NCBI RefSeq assembly: GCF_023898315.1
Contig: NC_064619.1
Location: forward strand, 301,358,150-301,422,149
Direction of reading: 5' to 3'
Length of the DNA: 64,000 bases
From: Schistocerca nitens
Lineage: Eukaryota; Arthropoda; Insecta; Orthoptera; Acrididae
The notes beneath the pieces were generated by a model. The model was not told the origin of the DNA. It saw only the letters and a program-made list of their open reading frames with translations, and did no database searches. Positions 11,582-22,821 of this stretch are shown here, piece by piece (the first letter of the stretch is position 1; each line of letters starts with the position of its first letter). The position numbers and the translations under genes were made by a program.

Positions 11582-11794
11582 TGCATTCGGGAGGACGACG
11601 GTGCAATCCCGCGCCCGGCCATCCTGATTTAGGTTTTCAATGATTTCCCTAAATCGCTTCAGGCAAATGCCGGGATGGTTCCTTAGGAAGGGCACGGCCG
11701 ATTTCCTTCCCCATCCTTCCCTAATCCGAGCTTGTGCTCCGTCTCTAATGACATCGTTGTCGACGGGACGTTAAAACAGTAATCTCCACCTCCT
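11582..11794 (+). mobile_element. SINE family E fragment in right arm
   Basis: Plus-strand counterpart of the fragment at 5720-5932. The duplication CTGTTTGTGTG (the complement of CACACAAACAG) lies at 11571-11581 and 11795-11805. Presence at the same site in both arms shows that it inserted before the arms were duplicated. Confidence 0.75.
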
Positions 11795-11857
11795 CTGTTT
11801 GTGTGTTTAAGGTTGCGTTTTGAGGCTCAGGCAACATCGCAGTGACTATAGTCCGCC

Positions 11858-11940
11858 TCTGGCCGCCAGTGTGTCGTTAGCTCAGAGGTTCCCTTGTGCG
11901 TTGCAGTGCTTGTACTGTAAGTTCGAATCACGGTAGAAGC
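11858..11940 (+). other. tRNA-like sequence (degenerate) in right arm
   Basis: Contains GTTAGCTCAGAGG and GTTCGAATCAC, spaced like an A box and a B box. Cloverleaf pairing is not convincing. Mirror of 5574-5656; probably a SINE head or tRNA pseudogene. Confidence 0.35.
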
Positions 11941-13625
11941 CGCTGACTACAACCTTTTATTTTCCATTTTAATTAATGGAGTTTCAAACTGCTAGTAAAA
12001 ATTTCTTATGCAAAATCTGAAGAATGCCTTTAAACATCAATCTTCGTCCGATTTCGACTTAGTAAATTAAGTTAATATCATGGATTTCTGCTTTGCAAAT
12101 TCCAAGGTGCTTCACTGTAAAATAGGTCCTGAAAAGATTCAAACCGACTGTCAACGATATAAATTTGAGCTTTGTTCGTCATATAGGTCTAACATGTCAG
12201 AAGGTTGTTTATGAAGTGCACATGTTCATTAATATAGTTCCCTTCTTCTAAATTTTTGCAATAGCATTTAACTGTAGACGTTTTCTAACACCGGCGTTAG
12301 CAATTCCTTTCCGTTCTCTGAAACCTTCAAAACGACAATTTTTTCTGGTTTAAATCTGATGACCTTAACTATCACTTCCGATCAACAATAAATACTTCAT
12401 GAATTCATACATGGAACTCCAAATGTGCAGTGTGCCTGCACTGCTACAGAGCATGCATTGCAAGGTATTCACACAGTTTATCGCATAGACTTACCATAAG
12501 GAATGAAACAAGAACTGTAATACACTTTACACCACAAACGCTCACTCTGGCTTGACGAAAACATCCAAACATTGACCAAAAGTTGCACAAATAATTAAGT
12601 TTGAAAGGAAAAGAAACGAGGTATGAAGCATTTATAAATTCATCGAATGTAGTGAGGTGGTTTAATTTCGTCCCAGTCTATAAAATTAATTTCGGGCCAC
12701 ACTCAGCTCTTGCCGATTACCCGCCTACTAATCAGGGCGTCTGTCTCCGTTGCTTTTGAGCGTGAATGGAAATTGTAGAAATTTTCTGTGGAGCAACATT
12801 TAATAATAAAGCGTTTTAAATCATCAAAAGCGATGAGCGGTAGCAGGCGCTTTCGATAAAGAACGGGGGAGTGCAGTGCCGCTGCTGTCGCCACGGCCGC
12901 TGCCAGTAGCCAGCAAATGGATCCCGGAGCTTTGCCGCATACGGCGTCCAGAGGAGGACAGTCTGCAGGAAATCTGCCGCAAAATCGTTACTGGATAAAA
13001 TTTTGATATCGGTGTGTCACAAAGCGAAATAGATTGAATCTGCGCTACCATTACATTCACGTCTTCAGCATTCAGACAGAAGAGGCTATAAAAATATTTT
13101 ATGCCAGCTGCTCTCGATCCACTGACATTATGAACAGAAACAACGCATGCTGCCGCTAGACCACAATCGTAATCAGCCTAGAGTTTCTCTATCTTGGGAC
13201 AAGTTTTCCTCCAGGAAGTGCCGCAGTCTACAGTGTTGCCAGATTGTGCAGATAACCGGACTTAGAGAATTAGCGAGTTGGCCAGTTTTTTTGTCCCATG
13301 TCGCGATCGGCGCGGACTTAGCCTCTGAAGCGGCCGGCCGCCGGTCGAGTTTTATGTCAAAGAGTGTACATACATCAGTGTGTTAGTTGTTTTTCGTATA
13401 TATCTAACAGTTTTCCCACAAACTTTACGACAAGACGTTTTCTCCATGGCCTAATGTACCACTAAGTGGACTACGCCTGACAGTATAAGCTAACGGTTTT
13501 GCGTGCACGCGTCCAAACTTCATCACATGACTTGCTGCCAGGGGAAAATAAGCATTAATGGTTTGCTATTGCCAAAAGTACTTGGAGGTACAACCTAATC
13601 TAGAAACATACGACTTCTAATAGGT

Positions 13626-13823
13626 GCCGGCCGATGTGTCCGAGCGGTTCTAGGCGCTTCAGTCCGGAACCGCGCGACCACTACGGTCGCAGGTTCGAAT
13701 CTTGCCTCGGGCATGGATGTTTGTGATGTCCTTAGGTTAGTTAGGTTTAAGTAGTTCTAAGTTCTAGGGGACTGATGACCTCAGATGTTAAGTCCCATAG
13801 TGCTCAGAGACATTTGAACCAAT
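13626..13823 (+). mobile_element. SINE family A, full length
   Basis: Head GCCGGCCGATGTGTCCGAGC and B box GGTTCGAATCT, with the body intact to CATTTGAACCAA. Flanked by a perfect 11-bp duplication, TTCTAATAGGT, at 13615-13625 and 13824-13834. Confidence 0.95.
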
Positions 13824-13834
13824 TTCTAATAGGT

Positions 13835-14395
13835 ATAATTATTAGTCTGCAGATGACGTAAATACTGGTGTAATGTTGTTAGTACACTGTCCTCAGTCAT
13901 CAACAGATATATCCCCACTTATTCCCATTACATCCTGCATAATCGACGTGACTGTGTCAAACAGCGCATTACTAATGCTGTATTCGAACATTAGGATATT
14001 TTTTCCCTACTCTTCTACATTAACTACATTTTTCTACTAGCTGCCATTCATAACGCCACTACAAACTTTGTCTAAGTCATTTTGTGGTTAAAGTTTTAAA
14101 GTTCTGTGACTTGTCCAATGTTTTTACCAAGATATTAGGGAGAGAGTCTTAATTTGTTCACAGGATGACAGGCTCGCCCATATTTTACGCAAATGGCCAG
14201 CCAGTGACAATTTCCTGTGGCATCCTTGACGCTCCTTTCTCGTTTTCCTTACGTTTCATTTCCTTATACAGCATTCTGCATCTTTTCCCTCTTTCTTTGC
14301 ATGTATTCTTCCATTTTACTAAATTTGTCCACATTCGTTTCTTTTAATGTGTGTCAGGGTGCTGATGACCTTGACGTTGAGCGCCCGTAAGCCTC

Positions 14396-14398
<3 letters not shown>
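13835..14398. other. No gene; possible tail of an old element
   Basis: AT-rich sequence without a recognisable coding block. The last 45 bases before the CA repeat (GTGCTGATGACCTTGACGTT and following) look like the 3' tail of a dispersed insect repeat that often ends in CA repeats, but I cannot name it. Confidence 0.3.

Positions 14399-14458
<60 letters not shown>
14399..14458. repeat. (AC)n microsatellite, about 30 units
   Basis: Uninterrupted alternating AC over about 60 bp. The minus-strand ORF through it (a run of Val-Cys) is an artefact of the repeat. Confidence 0.98.
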
Positions 14459-14461
<3 letters not shown>

Positions 14462-15155
14462 CTTTGTAGTTAGTCCCACGTCACCGATATACTCAATGGC
14501 GAGGCCATCCAGAGTAGTGAAGAACAGCGATTCATTGCTGAACACAGTGCAACGCCATTTACCATTTTACAGCACCACTCCAAATGCAGCCGATTACGTT
14601 GTAGTGTTAACGGCAACCTACGCCTATTATGGTAATTCCCCAGTCCGGCAACTCGATTAATGATTCGGGATGACACAGAATGTTGCACAGAAGTCCATTA
14701 CTTGTTCTCAGATGGCAGGCGCAGATATGAAGCAGCTATGGTGTGTTGCTACGCAATACGGCGACCGTCCCTTGTAGTGATCAGACATCGTCGACTGGGC
14801 CAGTGTCGCATTAGAATGCCCTGCCAGTCTGGATATTGCACGATTCGACCAACTGGCCAAATGGAGACCCGCAGGAAGGCCCGTTTCAAACTCTATCAGA
14901 TCTTGATAAAGCTGTCATAGTGATCACTCATTATCTGACGCTGTTCACGCCCCTTATGTTCTATACCATTGCTTGTAACGACACTAAACATGGACAACAC
15001 TAATGCACTCTGGTCGCCGTTCTATCTGTCACAGAGAACTGCTGTTCTAATCATTTACATACCCGCCGATGGTGTGAACGAGTTCGAAGTTACACTGGCA
15101 TCCGGCCCTGTCTTCTGAGTGATTCAGTTTTTTTTGTCAGGCAACGTCTTCAAAG
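14459..15155 (-). pseudogene. Tc1-like transposon relic (5' half)
   Basis: The high-coordinate edge contains TTTTTTTTGTCAGGCAACG, the complement of a CGTTGCCTGACAAAA terminus similar to the one at 2700. Reading leftward on the minus strand there are degenerate transposase segments, including PLTLQRNRLHLEWC and, in another frame, a VFSNESLF stretch corresponding to the first catalytic Asp block (Asp replaced by Asn). The rest of the element is lost beyond the microsatellite. At least two frameshifts. Confidence 0.6.
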
Positions 15156-15500
15156 AGGTACTAGCATAGACTTATAAAAGTAAAATATTCTACACAACTT
15201 GAGTCCAACTTTTTCTGGTAACTGTGCCACATCTGTTAGGTTGCAACCCAGATAAATTCTCATAGAAGGTGTGAAGCTGAGACAAATGCGTAAGTTTAAA
15301 GTCGATTTTAAGAAATTCCGCTCCCGACGTCAATGTACTTTTGAATTATGTTAACAACGCCATGTGTAACTCTTGTGAAGACGTTTTGGCCTTCTTTTAT
15401 AAAAGCAGCACTAATCACAAACTGAACTCTCGCGCTTTTTTAAAAAAAAAAACTTTCAACCATCACCACAGGCAAAAACCAAAAGGAATAATGTATGGGA
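15156..15500. other. No gene recognised
   Basis: AT-rich spacer with an A-run near 15443. Nothing recognisable. Confidence 0.4.
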
Positions 15501-15950
15501 TCATGGTGGACAAGAAACCTGATCATTTCTGCCGATGCATCTTCCAAAGAACATTAAGTACAGACGACATGTTACTTGACAACTAGAACGTGCAGGGGCG
15601 CCGTCAGTTTGAATGAGCACACCCATCCTGACAGCCTGAGGAACATCTACCAATAACGCTGGAACCTTGTTTTCATGAAAGTCTAGATAACGGTGTCCTA
15701 TAAGACGATGCGTTAACACAACCGTCGCAGTCAACTGATCATCTAGCCTATCGCAGTACTCGTTTATAGGGCACCATTCTTGAAAACGTGTCTCCACAAA
15801 GACATGTGGATTTTGTAGGACCTCACATTTTATTTACAAGTGAGAGTGGTTTCATAACTGAACAGTATTACTGGGATTATTCGGCGATTTGCTACAAACC
15901 AGCGACAAAATTCCAATCCTCCTCCTCCATATCCACCTTGAAGGTGTTGA
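15501..15950 (-). pseudogene. DD41D/DUF4817-type transposase relic
   Basis: The minus strand encodes, in two frames, the upstream core (near 15830-15950: LEFCRWFVANRR followed by ILFSYETTLT, where the catalytic Asp would be Tyr) and a downstream part. That part, 15501-15797, reads VPALLVDVPQA, then QTDGAPA (second catalytic Asp) and RCIGRNDQVSCPP. These align by eye with the better copy at 34201-35453. The open frame continues to 16246 with no further similarity. Frameshifted and mutated. Confidence 0.65.
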
Positions 15951-16340
15951 TTCCGGCTGAAATGATTATTCAGAGTCCATAAATACCTAAAGTCCGCCAT
16001 ATTATTGTACGTAGAAAATAGTACATGTAGAAATTCTGTGTGTGTAGTTGAACAGGCTAGCAAATCATAATCGCGATCACAGTTGAAACGTTCAGTTGCA
16101 TAAACTCTAGCACAACTTGAAAACTTGAAAATAAAAATGACAGTTGGTAAATAAACCCATGGAATCTCTAGTACCAACACGCTAAATGAAAACTCTCTGC
16201 GTCGAGTTGTATCTCTATAATAATCAACAAAAATTGGACAAATCATACATAAAACGATCTATTGGAATGAACTTCTATTACCAACTAATAAAATATTTAC
16301 TATTTGTTCCGTATATGTCATCGCTGTGTCCATAGAAAGG

Positions 16341-16554
16341 GCCCGCATCTCGTGGTCGTGCGGTAGCGTTCTCGCTTCCCACGCCCGGATTCCCGGGTTC
16401 GATTCCCGGCGGGGTCAGGGATTTTCTCTGCCTCGTGATGGCTGGGTGTTGTGTGATGTCCTTAGGTTAGTTAGGTTTAAGTAGTTCTAAGTTCTAGGGG
16501 ACTGATGACCATAGATGTTAAGTCCCATAGTGCTCAGAGCCATTTGAACCATTT
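16341..16554 (+). mobile_element. SINE family B (Gly-type tRNA head), full length
   Basis: The head GCCCGCATCTCGTGGTCGTG and B box GGGTTCGATTCCCGG resemble tRNA-Gly. After a linker (CTGCCTCGTGATGGCTGGGTG) it joins the same body as family A, from GATGTCCTTAGGTTAG to CATTTGAACCATTT. A perfect 12-bp duplication, TCCATAGAAAGG, flanks it at 16329-16340 and 16555-16566. The two families are therefore chimeras sharing a 3' part with different tRNA promoters. Confidence 0.95.
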
Positions 16555-16654
16555 TCCATAGAAAGGGGAGAACGGAACTGTTCTAGCACGTTCCCATTCA
16601 ATGTAGGCACAATCTTTCAATTAAGTACTCAGCCTATGGACTGGATGGTCGTAT

Positions 16655-17020
16655 ACAGGGTGAACTTTTTATATTGAGGTAACGAAACATCTCGAAAACT
16701 ACATATCGGATTAAAAAATGGAAATATACATCATATTCAGTATTTTTAAAAATGCTGTCTGGTGATACCAAAGTGTGCCCCCCCCCCCCCCCCCTGCTCA
16801 CGGCCAGAGGCAGAGGCTGGGGTGGGGGCCAACTTTGGAATCTCAAATAATAACATCCTATTTTTCTTATAGAATCGGATTCTACAGGATAAAATATGTA
16901 ACTTTTGTATGTAACAAGGCGCTGTAATCCACAAAAATAGAAAATTGAGTTCCATGACGGCATCATCTCGAGAAAAATGTTCTGGATCAAAAAAGAAAAT
17001 CATACTTTTCAAGTTATCGT
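16655..17020. other. Unidentified block with terminal motif and poly-C tract
   Basis: Begins TATACAGGGTGAAC, like the ends of IS630/mariner-type elements, but no matching opposite terminus was found nearby. It includes a run of 17 C residues at 16778-16794. Open frames of up to 118 codons on the minus strand have no recognisable motif. It may be part of an unnamed non-coding transposon. Confidence 0.3.
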
Positions 17021-18649
17021 GAAAAAAAACTTGTTAGTCGTGTGTCCCCTCTCGTCTCTCACCAACGGGGTACCCTTTTGAGGTGTGACCTTTCACCAGC
17101 TGAGTGCTTGTTTGTAAGAATTATTTCACAGTCAGTGCTCAAAAGCGTCACCGCCTACTCCTATGCACTTATTTATCTGAACGTGGAATGATTCGACACA
17201 ACTGAAAGGTATTTCCAGTTGAAAGGTCTCTGTTGGATTCCTTTCATGTTAATTTCTTAAAACTGTTGTCATTTGCGGCATAAATTCCACTTCTAAATTT
17301 ACTGTGGTGTTTCTAACTCTATCTGGGAAGAGATTGAGCAGTGGAACGTGTTACTTTTACACATAAACAACAAAGATCTGTCACACTACTACACTTTAAA
17401 ACACAGTTTATATGTAATTCATGTCACACAGTCTCATATGGAATCTACATGCGCTTTCTTTTATATAGTGTATATGATAAGATACTGTCATCCCCCTTCC
17501 CTTCTGTGTGAAAGGATGAATGAGCAAATGTATTTCTAGTTGCATGCTTGATGGTAGCAGACAAGCCTGTCTGCTAGACAACAGTAGGACCAACGTCGGA
17601 ACACGTAGCTACGCTTTCTAAAAGCAAAGAAGTTTCTATTCTTGGTATGGTCCTGTCCATCCCTTGTCATGTTGGTATAGGAAGCTGCCTCTCTGGTCAC
17701 TTCCGTTTGTATCTGTGAAGCACCCTCGGTAGGGGCCCACGGCAGTCTGTCTGCGGCGAGCGTCTGAAGTGGTAAGATCTCCGGCTAAGCGCGTCTCTGC
17801 TAACTCCGTAGGACAATGAATTTCTTAAGTTCAGCCTAACTGAAAATTTAATCACCTTTATTTCAGGTTTAGATCTAAAATATCTTATGTTATCTTAAAT
17901 TGCAACGCAGTGTAATTCGAGTGTGAAGTTCAGAATATCTTCCAGTAGTTGCTTTGTCACTACTTTGTGAGTAAAGTGGAATCACGTGTTGAAGATCAGG
18001 AACTCTAACTAAGATCATCAATCGTAAATGCGAATGTGCGTGAGATTATAACGTCTCGTCTTGACAATAATTTTCAATATAGCAACTTTTCCTTACGTTC
18101 AACCCACGTGGGGTGTCCTTTGTGAGACCAATACCACGTGCTTATACAATTCTTTGACCCATCAGGTTAATAGTAAGACAATAATAACCAGTTCGAGGTT
18201 TTTCTTTTGTAAATTGCGTTTCGATGTAATTTATTTTAATTATCAAAATTATTGTGGAGTTACGCTCTTTGTGTAAACCAAGTTGACCACGTGAAGCATG
18301 TGGTGTAATCATCAAAGTAGCCCTCAGCTATTCTTTTCAGGAAGATTTCACAGATAGTTAGTATGAATTTAGTATACCACTGTGTGGTAATTTCATGACG
18401 GACAGGATTGCGCTACGAACGTAACTTCTTTGGGTGAAAATTGAATCGGTTGGTTGTGGTTAATTTCCTCTTCCATATGTTTCAACGTTCTTCGTGTGTT
18501 ATTTTATGAATGCAGTTTTGTATGTAGTCTCCCAATCTTGGCTCCCTATTTGATGTGTTCCGTAAGATTACAAACTCACATTTTCACAGTCCTAAATAAG
18601 GCACCAGTTTAGTTATGAATCAAGTTTAATATGCTGAAATTTTAAACGG
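17021..18649. other. No gene or repeat recognised
   Basis: About 1.6 kb of AT-rich sequence, with ORFs all under 75 codons and lacking family motifs. Likely intergenic or intronic. Confidence 0.45.
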
Positions 18650-18660
18650 AACAATGATCA

Positions 18661-18859
18661 AAATGGTTCAAATGGCTCTGAGCACTATGGGACTCAACTT
18701 CTGAGGTCATTAGTCCCCTAGAACTTAGAACTAGTTAAACCTAACTAACCTAAGGACATCACACACATCCATGCCCGAGGCAGGATTCGAACCTGCGACC
18801 GTAGCGGTCTCGCGGTTCCAGACTGCAGCTCCTAGAACCGCACGGCCACTTCGGCCGGC
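18661..18859 (-). mobile_element. SINE family A, full length
   Basis: On the minus strand the head is GCCGGCCGAAGTGGCCGTGC and the B box GGTTCGAATCC. The usual tail is at the low-coordinate side. An 11-bp duplication, AACAATGATCA, lies at 18650-18660 and 18860-18870. Confidence 0.95.
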
Positions 18860-19169
18860 AACAATGATCAATGTTAAAATAAATGTCCAAATATAAACTG
18901 ATTTATTTCTTTTTATTTAAATTCTCTTTTTATATATATATCACCGGTTGTCGTAAGATTGCTATTAAAAGATTATGATTAATGTTAGTCTGGTTGGGAA
19001 TTTGGTAAGCTAGACTGGATAGCTGGTGAAACAGTTGCTCAGTAATGCAAGGTTAACTTCCCCAGATAGTTCACAGCTTTTAACCCGCTTTTATTGTCTT
19101 GAATATCAGCACCACTTTCAGAACAACTTAATGCATCAACATTACACAGTGTAATCTTCTAACATGTTC

Positions 19170-19760
19170 TGGTGATACGCTGAATCATGTTGTCCCTCAT
19201 TGTTGGCACTTCAGTTTAAATTTCGCTCTTCACGTGACAATACAAACGAAAGTCAGGTGAAGTAAGATCTGGTGATCTCGCAGGTCAAGACACTGGACCA
19301 CCTCTTCCAATCCACCGACCATTATAGAAGCAACCTAATTCTTCCCGTCCTGCTACAGAATAATGTGCTGGATAACCATCATGTTGAAACCATATTGTTT
19401 GTCGCAAGTCCAAGGGGAGATCTGCAAGCAGTATTGGAAAATCTTCCGCCAAGAATGATCCACATTTATCACCATTTAGGGTGCCATCGATAAAGAATTA
19501 ACCAATAAGTTTGTCACCAATTATTGCACACCAAACATTCACATTCCACTGATGCGGACGTTCAACTTTGCATAACAAATGTGGTTTCCACATTCCTGTA
19601 ATCTATGTAGTGTCGTTTAATCGTACCACGGTTTGTGAAGGTCGACTCGTCAGAGAAAAATACTCGAGCAAAGAAGTTTGGGTGTCTCTGTATTTGCTGA
19701 AGCGACCACCGCCAAAACGTTACTCGGTTCATTAGCCAACATAACATTATCAGCTTGAGC
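19170..19760 (-). pseudogene. DD41D/DUF4817-type transposase relic
   Basis: On the minus strand, 19562-19747 encodes a segment with FWRWSLQQIQRHPNFF then VFFSDESTFTN, equivalent to the region around the first catalytic Asp. Further left, scattered out-of-frame pieces correspond to the IGRGG and downstream core. Several stops and shifts. It is flanked by AT-rich unrecognised DNA. Confidence 0.6.
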
Positions 19761-21103
19761 TCAGCCCACGCATCTCACAGCTGCTTGATTCAGCTCAGAC
19801 TCTAAAACACACACAGTATGTACATTAAAATCATATAACAGAAATAAATTACTGATTGCACACGGGTCTCTGACTTAAGCATAGTAAACTTAAAGCAAAT
19901 TATTTAACGCATAAGTGTTTTAAAGTAAACAGAGAACTGTAAACACAAATGCTTCAAAACAAATTCACCATCTACGCATGCAGGATCTAAGACGCACAGA
20001 ATTTTACAGAATCAATATTTACACATAATAACGTAATGATGGAATTAGAACTGGGTAAAATACACCGAAGGAAGAAAAAATAGCAACAACAGTTGTGCGA
20101 ATAAACGAAAGCCAGTAGGCGTGTTTCTACATCTGAAACATGATGTCTATTCAAATTTCGCAGCAGTTGCATAAGAACAGCACTAGTAGCGCCACTATGA
20201 GGATGCAGACCAAGTCTGCTTTAAGTACACGCAGTAATGGTCGTTAGCGTTGGTTAGTTTTGAAACTGGAGTGGTGAGTTGGTGTTAGTCAAGAATGCCT
20301 TTAAGGTGACAAAGACACTACTACCAACGCCTCAAAGAGTTTGAGCGAGGTCGTGTAGTAAGGCTACGAGAAGCTGGATGTTTCTTCTGCGATACTGCAG
20401 AAAGACTTGGTGGGATGTAGCCACTGTAATCATTTCTGGCAGCGCTGATCACGGGGATGTACGGCCGCAAGAAGGCCGGGCTCCCGATGGCTACGTGGCA
20501 CTACCGCCGTGTTCGACGTGTGGCTAAGGCGCATCGTACTGGATCCTCAGCAGCAATTTGAGCAGCACTTGGAACCAGAGTCACACAACGAACTGCTGCA
20601 AATGGGTTACTTCAAGAACAGCTTCGAGTCAGGAGCCCTGTAGCGTGCATTTCACTGACACCAAACCACCACCAAACCACCGCCATTTGCGACTTCAGTG
20701 GTGTCAATCGAGAGCTCATTGGATGGCAGGATGTAGATCTGTTGAGTTTTCTGATGAAAGCTGGTTCTGCCTCGGTGTAAGGTATGTTTGTGTGTTGGTT
20801 AGAAAAAGACCATTTACGGGGCCTGCAACCAACCAGTATGTGCGCTAGAAATACTTGACCTACACCTGGAGGTATCGTCTGGGGTGCAATTTCGTACGAC
20901 ACCATGTGTACTCTCATACCTATCCCACGCACCCTGGCTGCAAATTTGTACGTCAGTCTCGTGATTCGACCTGTTCTGCTGCCATTCATGAACAGCATTC
21001 AGGAGGTGTTTTCCAATTGGATAACGATCGCTCACATTCCGCTGTTGTAACCCAGGAAGCTCTACAGCGTTTCGAGATGTTGCCTTTGCCTGTCCGATCA
21101 ACA

Positions 21104-21302
21104 AAAAATGGCTCTGAGCACTATGGGACTTAACATCTATGATCATCAGTCCCCTAGAACTTAGAACTTAACTAACCTAAGGACATCACACAACACCCAT
21201 CCATCACGAGGCAGAGAAAATCCCTGACCCCGCCGGGAATCGAACCCGGGAACGCGGGCGTGGGAAGCGAGAACGCTACCGCACGACCACGAGCTGCGGG
21301 CT
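21104..21302 (-). mobile_element. SINE family B inside Tc1 relic
   Basis: Minus-strand copy with the Gly-type head (B box GGGTTCGATTCCCGG) at the high-coordinate end and the shared tail at the low end. A perfect 11-bp duplication, TCCGATCAACA, lies at 21093-21103 and 21303-21313. It interrupts the transposase between its second and third catalytic blocks. Confidence 0.95.
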
Positions 21303-21508
21303 TCCGATCAACAGATCCGTCTCCAATCGAGCACTTATGGACATCATCGGACGAAAACTACAGCGTCATCCACAACCAGCATTTACCATCGCTGTATTGT
21401 CCGACCAAGTGCAACACGCATGGAACTCTATGTCATAAGGTGACGCCCGGCAGCAGTACGGCACAATTCGCGCATGTTTGCATGCTTGCATTCAACACTC
21501 TTGGTTAT

Positions 21509-21974
21509 GTTATGTTATGTTAACCGGGGACCTAGAAACGACGGAGAGACTCCGTCCCCGCCGCATCCGCAGTGGTCCGCAACTCCACGACGACTACTGC
21601 AGTCCACTTCACACCTCCGCCGTCCCACACCGAACTCAGGGTTATTGTGCGGTTCGGCCCCCGGTGGACCCCCCAGGGAACGTCTCACACCAGACGAGGG
21701 TAACCCCTATGTTTGCGTGGTAGAGTAATGATGGTGTACACGTACGCGAAGAACTTGTTTGCGCAGCAATCGCCGACATCTTGTAGCTGAGGCGAAATAA
21801 GGGGAACCAGCCCGCATTTGCCGAGGCAGATGGAAAACCGCCTAAAGACTATCCACAGACTGGCCGGCTCACCGGGCATCGACACAAATCCGCCGGGCGG
21901 ATTCGTGGCGGGGACCAGGCGCTCCTTCCCGCCCGGAAAGCCGTGCGTTAGACCGCACGGCCAACCGGGCGGGC
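21509..21974 (-). mobile_element. SINE family D, about 466 bp, pentanucleotide tail
   Basis: On the minus strand it starts GCCCGCCCGGTTGGCCGTGC, with an A-box-like TGGCCGTGCGG and a weaker B-box-like ACGAATCCGCC. It runs through a long GC-rich body and ends in TAACATAACATAAC. It is flanked by a perfect 14-bp duplication, ACACTCTTGGTTAT (21495-21508 and 21975-21988). Body and tail are unrelated to families A and B, so a different partner LINE is likely. Small ORFs inside it are incidental. Confidence 0.88.
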
Positions 21975-22153
21975 ACACTCTTGGTTATTAATGTACCGGT
22001 ATTTCACATTTGCAGCGGCGTATCTCGCGCCTATGTTAACCTATGATCTTGCGTCGTCAATCACTTACATATGTTACCTAGACAAACATGTTCCCGAAAT
22101 TTCATTCCTCTACACTAATTATTTTTTGGTGGCGCAATTTTTTTGTCAGTGTA

Positions 22154-22810
22154 TGAGTCCTATTACAACAATCCTAAGAATAAATCGGGCATGTACTGAT
22201 TACCAGGAAATGCTGATCCAATTAAGATCACAGGTCAAAATAACGGCCACTAGCGGAAGCTACTGGCGAGAAGCCAACACCGATTTCAATGACGAGAGTC
22301 CAGTACAGGAAAAGGGGTTTTTCACAAATCGCATCAAACACTTATTAACACATAAGGCAAGGATCTCACCACTTATTCCCGCGCTAAACCTTGGTGAAAT
22401 AATGAATGCTGTCAGGAACACATTCACCAACTAAGACAGCAGAAAAGGGAACTGTATCGAATTAGATGCAACCTGTCACCACGACGGGAGATTGTGATTC
22501 TTCAAAAGGCGTTGCCACACTCATCACAATAAACCATCTCTAACCACAACACGGCGACCAGGCCTCATACTTGGCGAGCAACCCTTGTTAGCATCCGGAA
22601 CAGCCAACAAAGCAAGACCCCGCAGAGAGCTGCGCGTGCGTTTAAATCCCCTGAAAGAGTTGCAAGACTCCCACATCACTGAACACCAGGGAAGAAACGA
22701 AGACCAGAGAATTTCTCCGAGCAGCCGTAATCGATATGAGTGCAGGCTCGAAAATAATGCCAGTTACAATATTATGCTGTTTCACTGCTGGAACTGGAAT
22801 CTTTCAAATT
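22154..22810. other. No gene recognised
   Basis: The 147-codon open frame that ends at 22434 is partly inside the Tc1 terminus (to 22151) and shows no family motif beyond it. The rest is featureless. Confidence 0.4.
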
Positions 22811-22821
22811 CGATTCAGCAG

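Larger units (their letters stand above)
9251..13371. repeat. Right arm of the 4.12-kb inverted repeat
   Basis: Reverse complement of 4144-8261, starting GCATACAGATTTCAAGG and ending AAGAGTGTACAT. It carries the mirror-image Tc1 (9475-10905), SINE fragment (11582-11794) and tRNA-like segment (about 11858-11940). Its Tc1 has one extra 2-bp insertion (near 10412) that the left arm lacks, while both share the 7-bp duplication. The private differences show that the arms have existed separately long enough to mutate. Confidence 0.97.
20140..22151 (+). pseudogene. Tc1-like transposon relic hosting two SINEs
   Basis: From 20295 the plus strand reads a decayed Tc1 N-terminus (a YYQRLKEFERGRVVRLREAG type segment with stops). 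SVEFSDESWFCLG follows near 20740 (first catalytic Asp), then a degenerate second block (FQLDNDRSH, near 21010), and after the SINE a PSPIEHLW block near 21320. The right terminus, ATTTTTTTGTCAGTG, ends at 22151 beside TA 22152-22153. The left terminus was not identified. SINEs at 21104-21302 and 21509-21974 inserted later. Confidence 0.75.

Noticed and set aside
4144-13371. Foldback or composite transposon with the arms as terminal repeats
   Set aside because: No flanking target duplication was found outside 4144 and 13371, and the arms contain ordinary older insertions; an inverted segmental duplication explains it better.
4144-13371. Pure assembly mirror artefact
   Set aside because: The arms differ by scattered substitutions and small indels, though only read data can settle this.
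14354-14545. 63-codon ORF with a Val-Cys run
   Set aside because: Produced by the AC microsatellite.
15830-16246. 138-codon minus-strand ORF as a host gene
   Set aside because: Its C-terminal part aligns with the DUF4817-type transposase relic; the remainder has no motif.
16341-16415. Genuine tRNA-Gly gene
   Set aside because: It is the head of a SINE with a 12-bp target duplication and the shared body.
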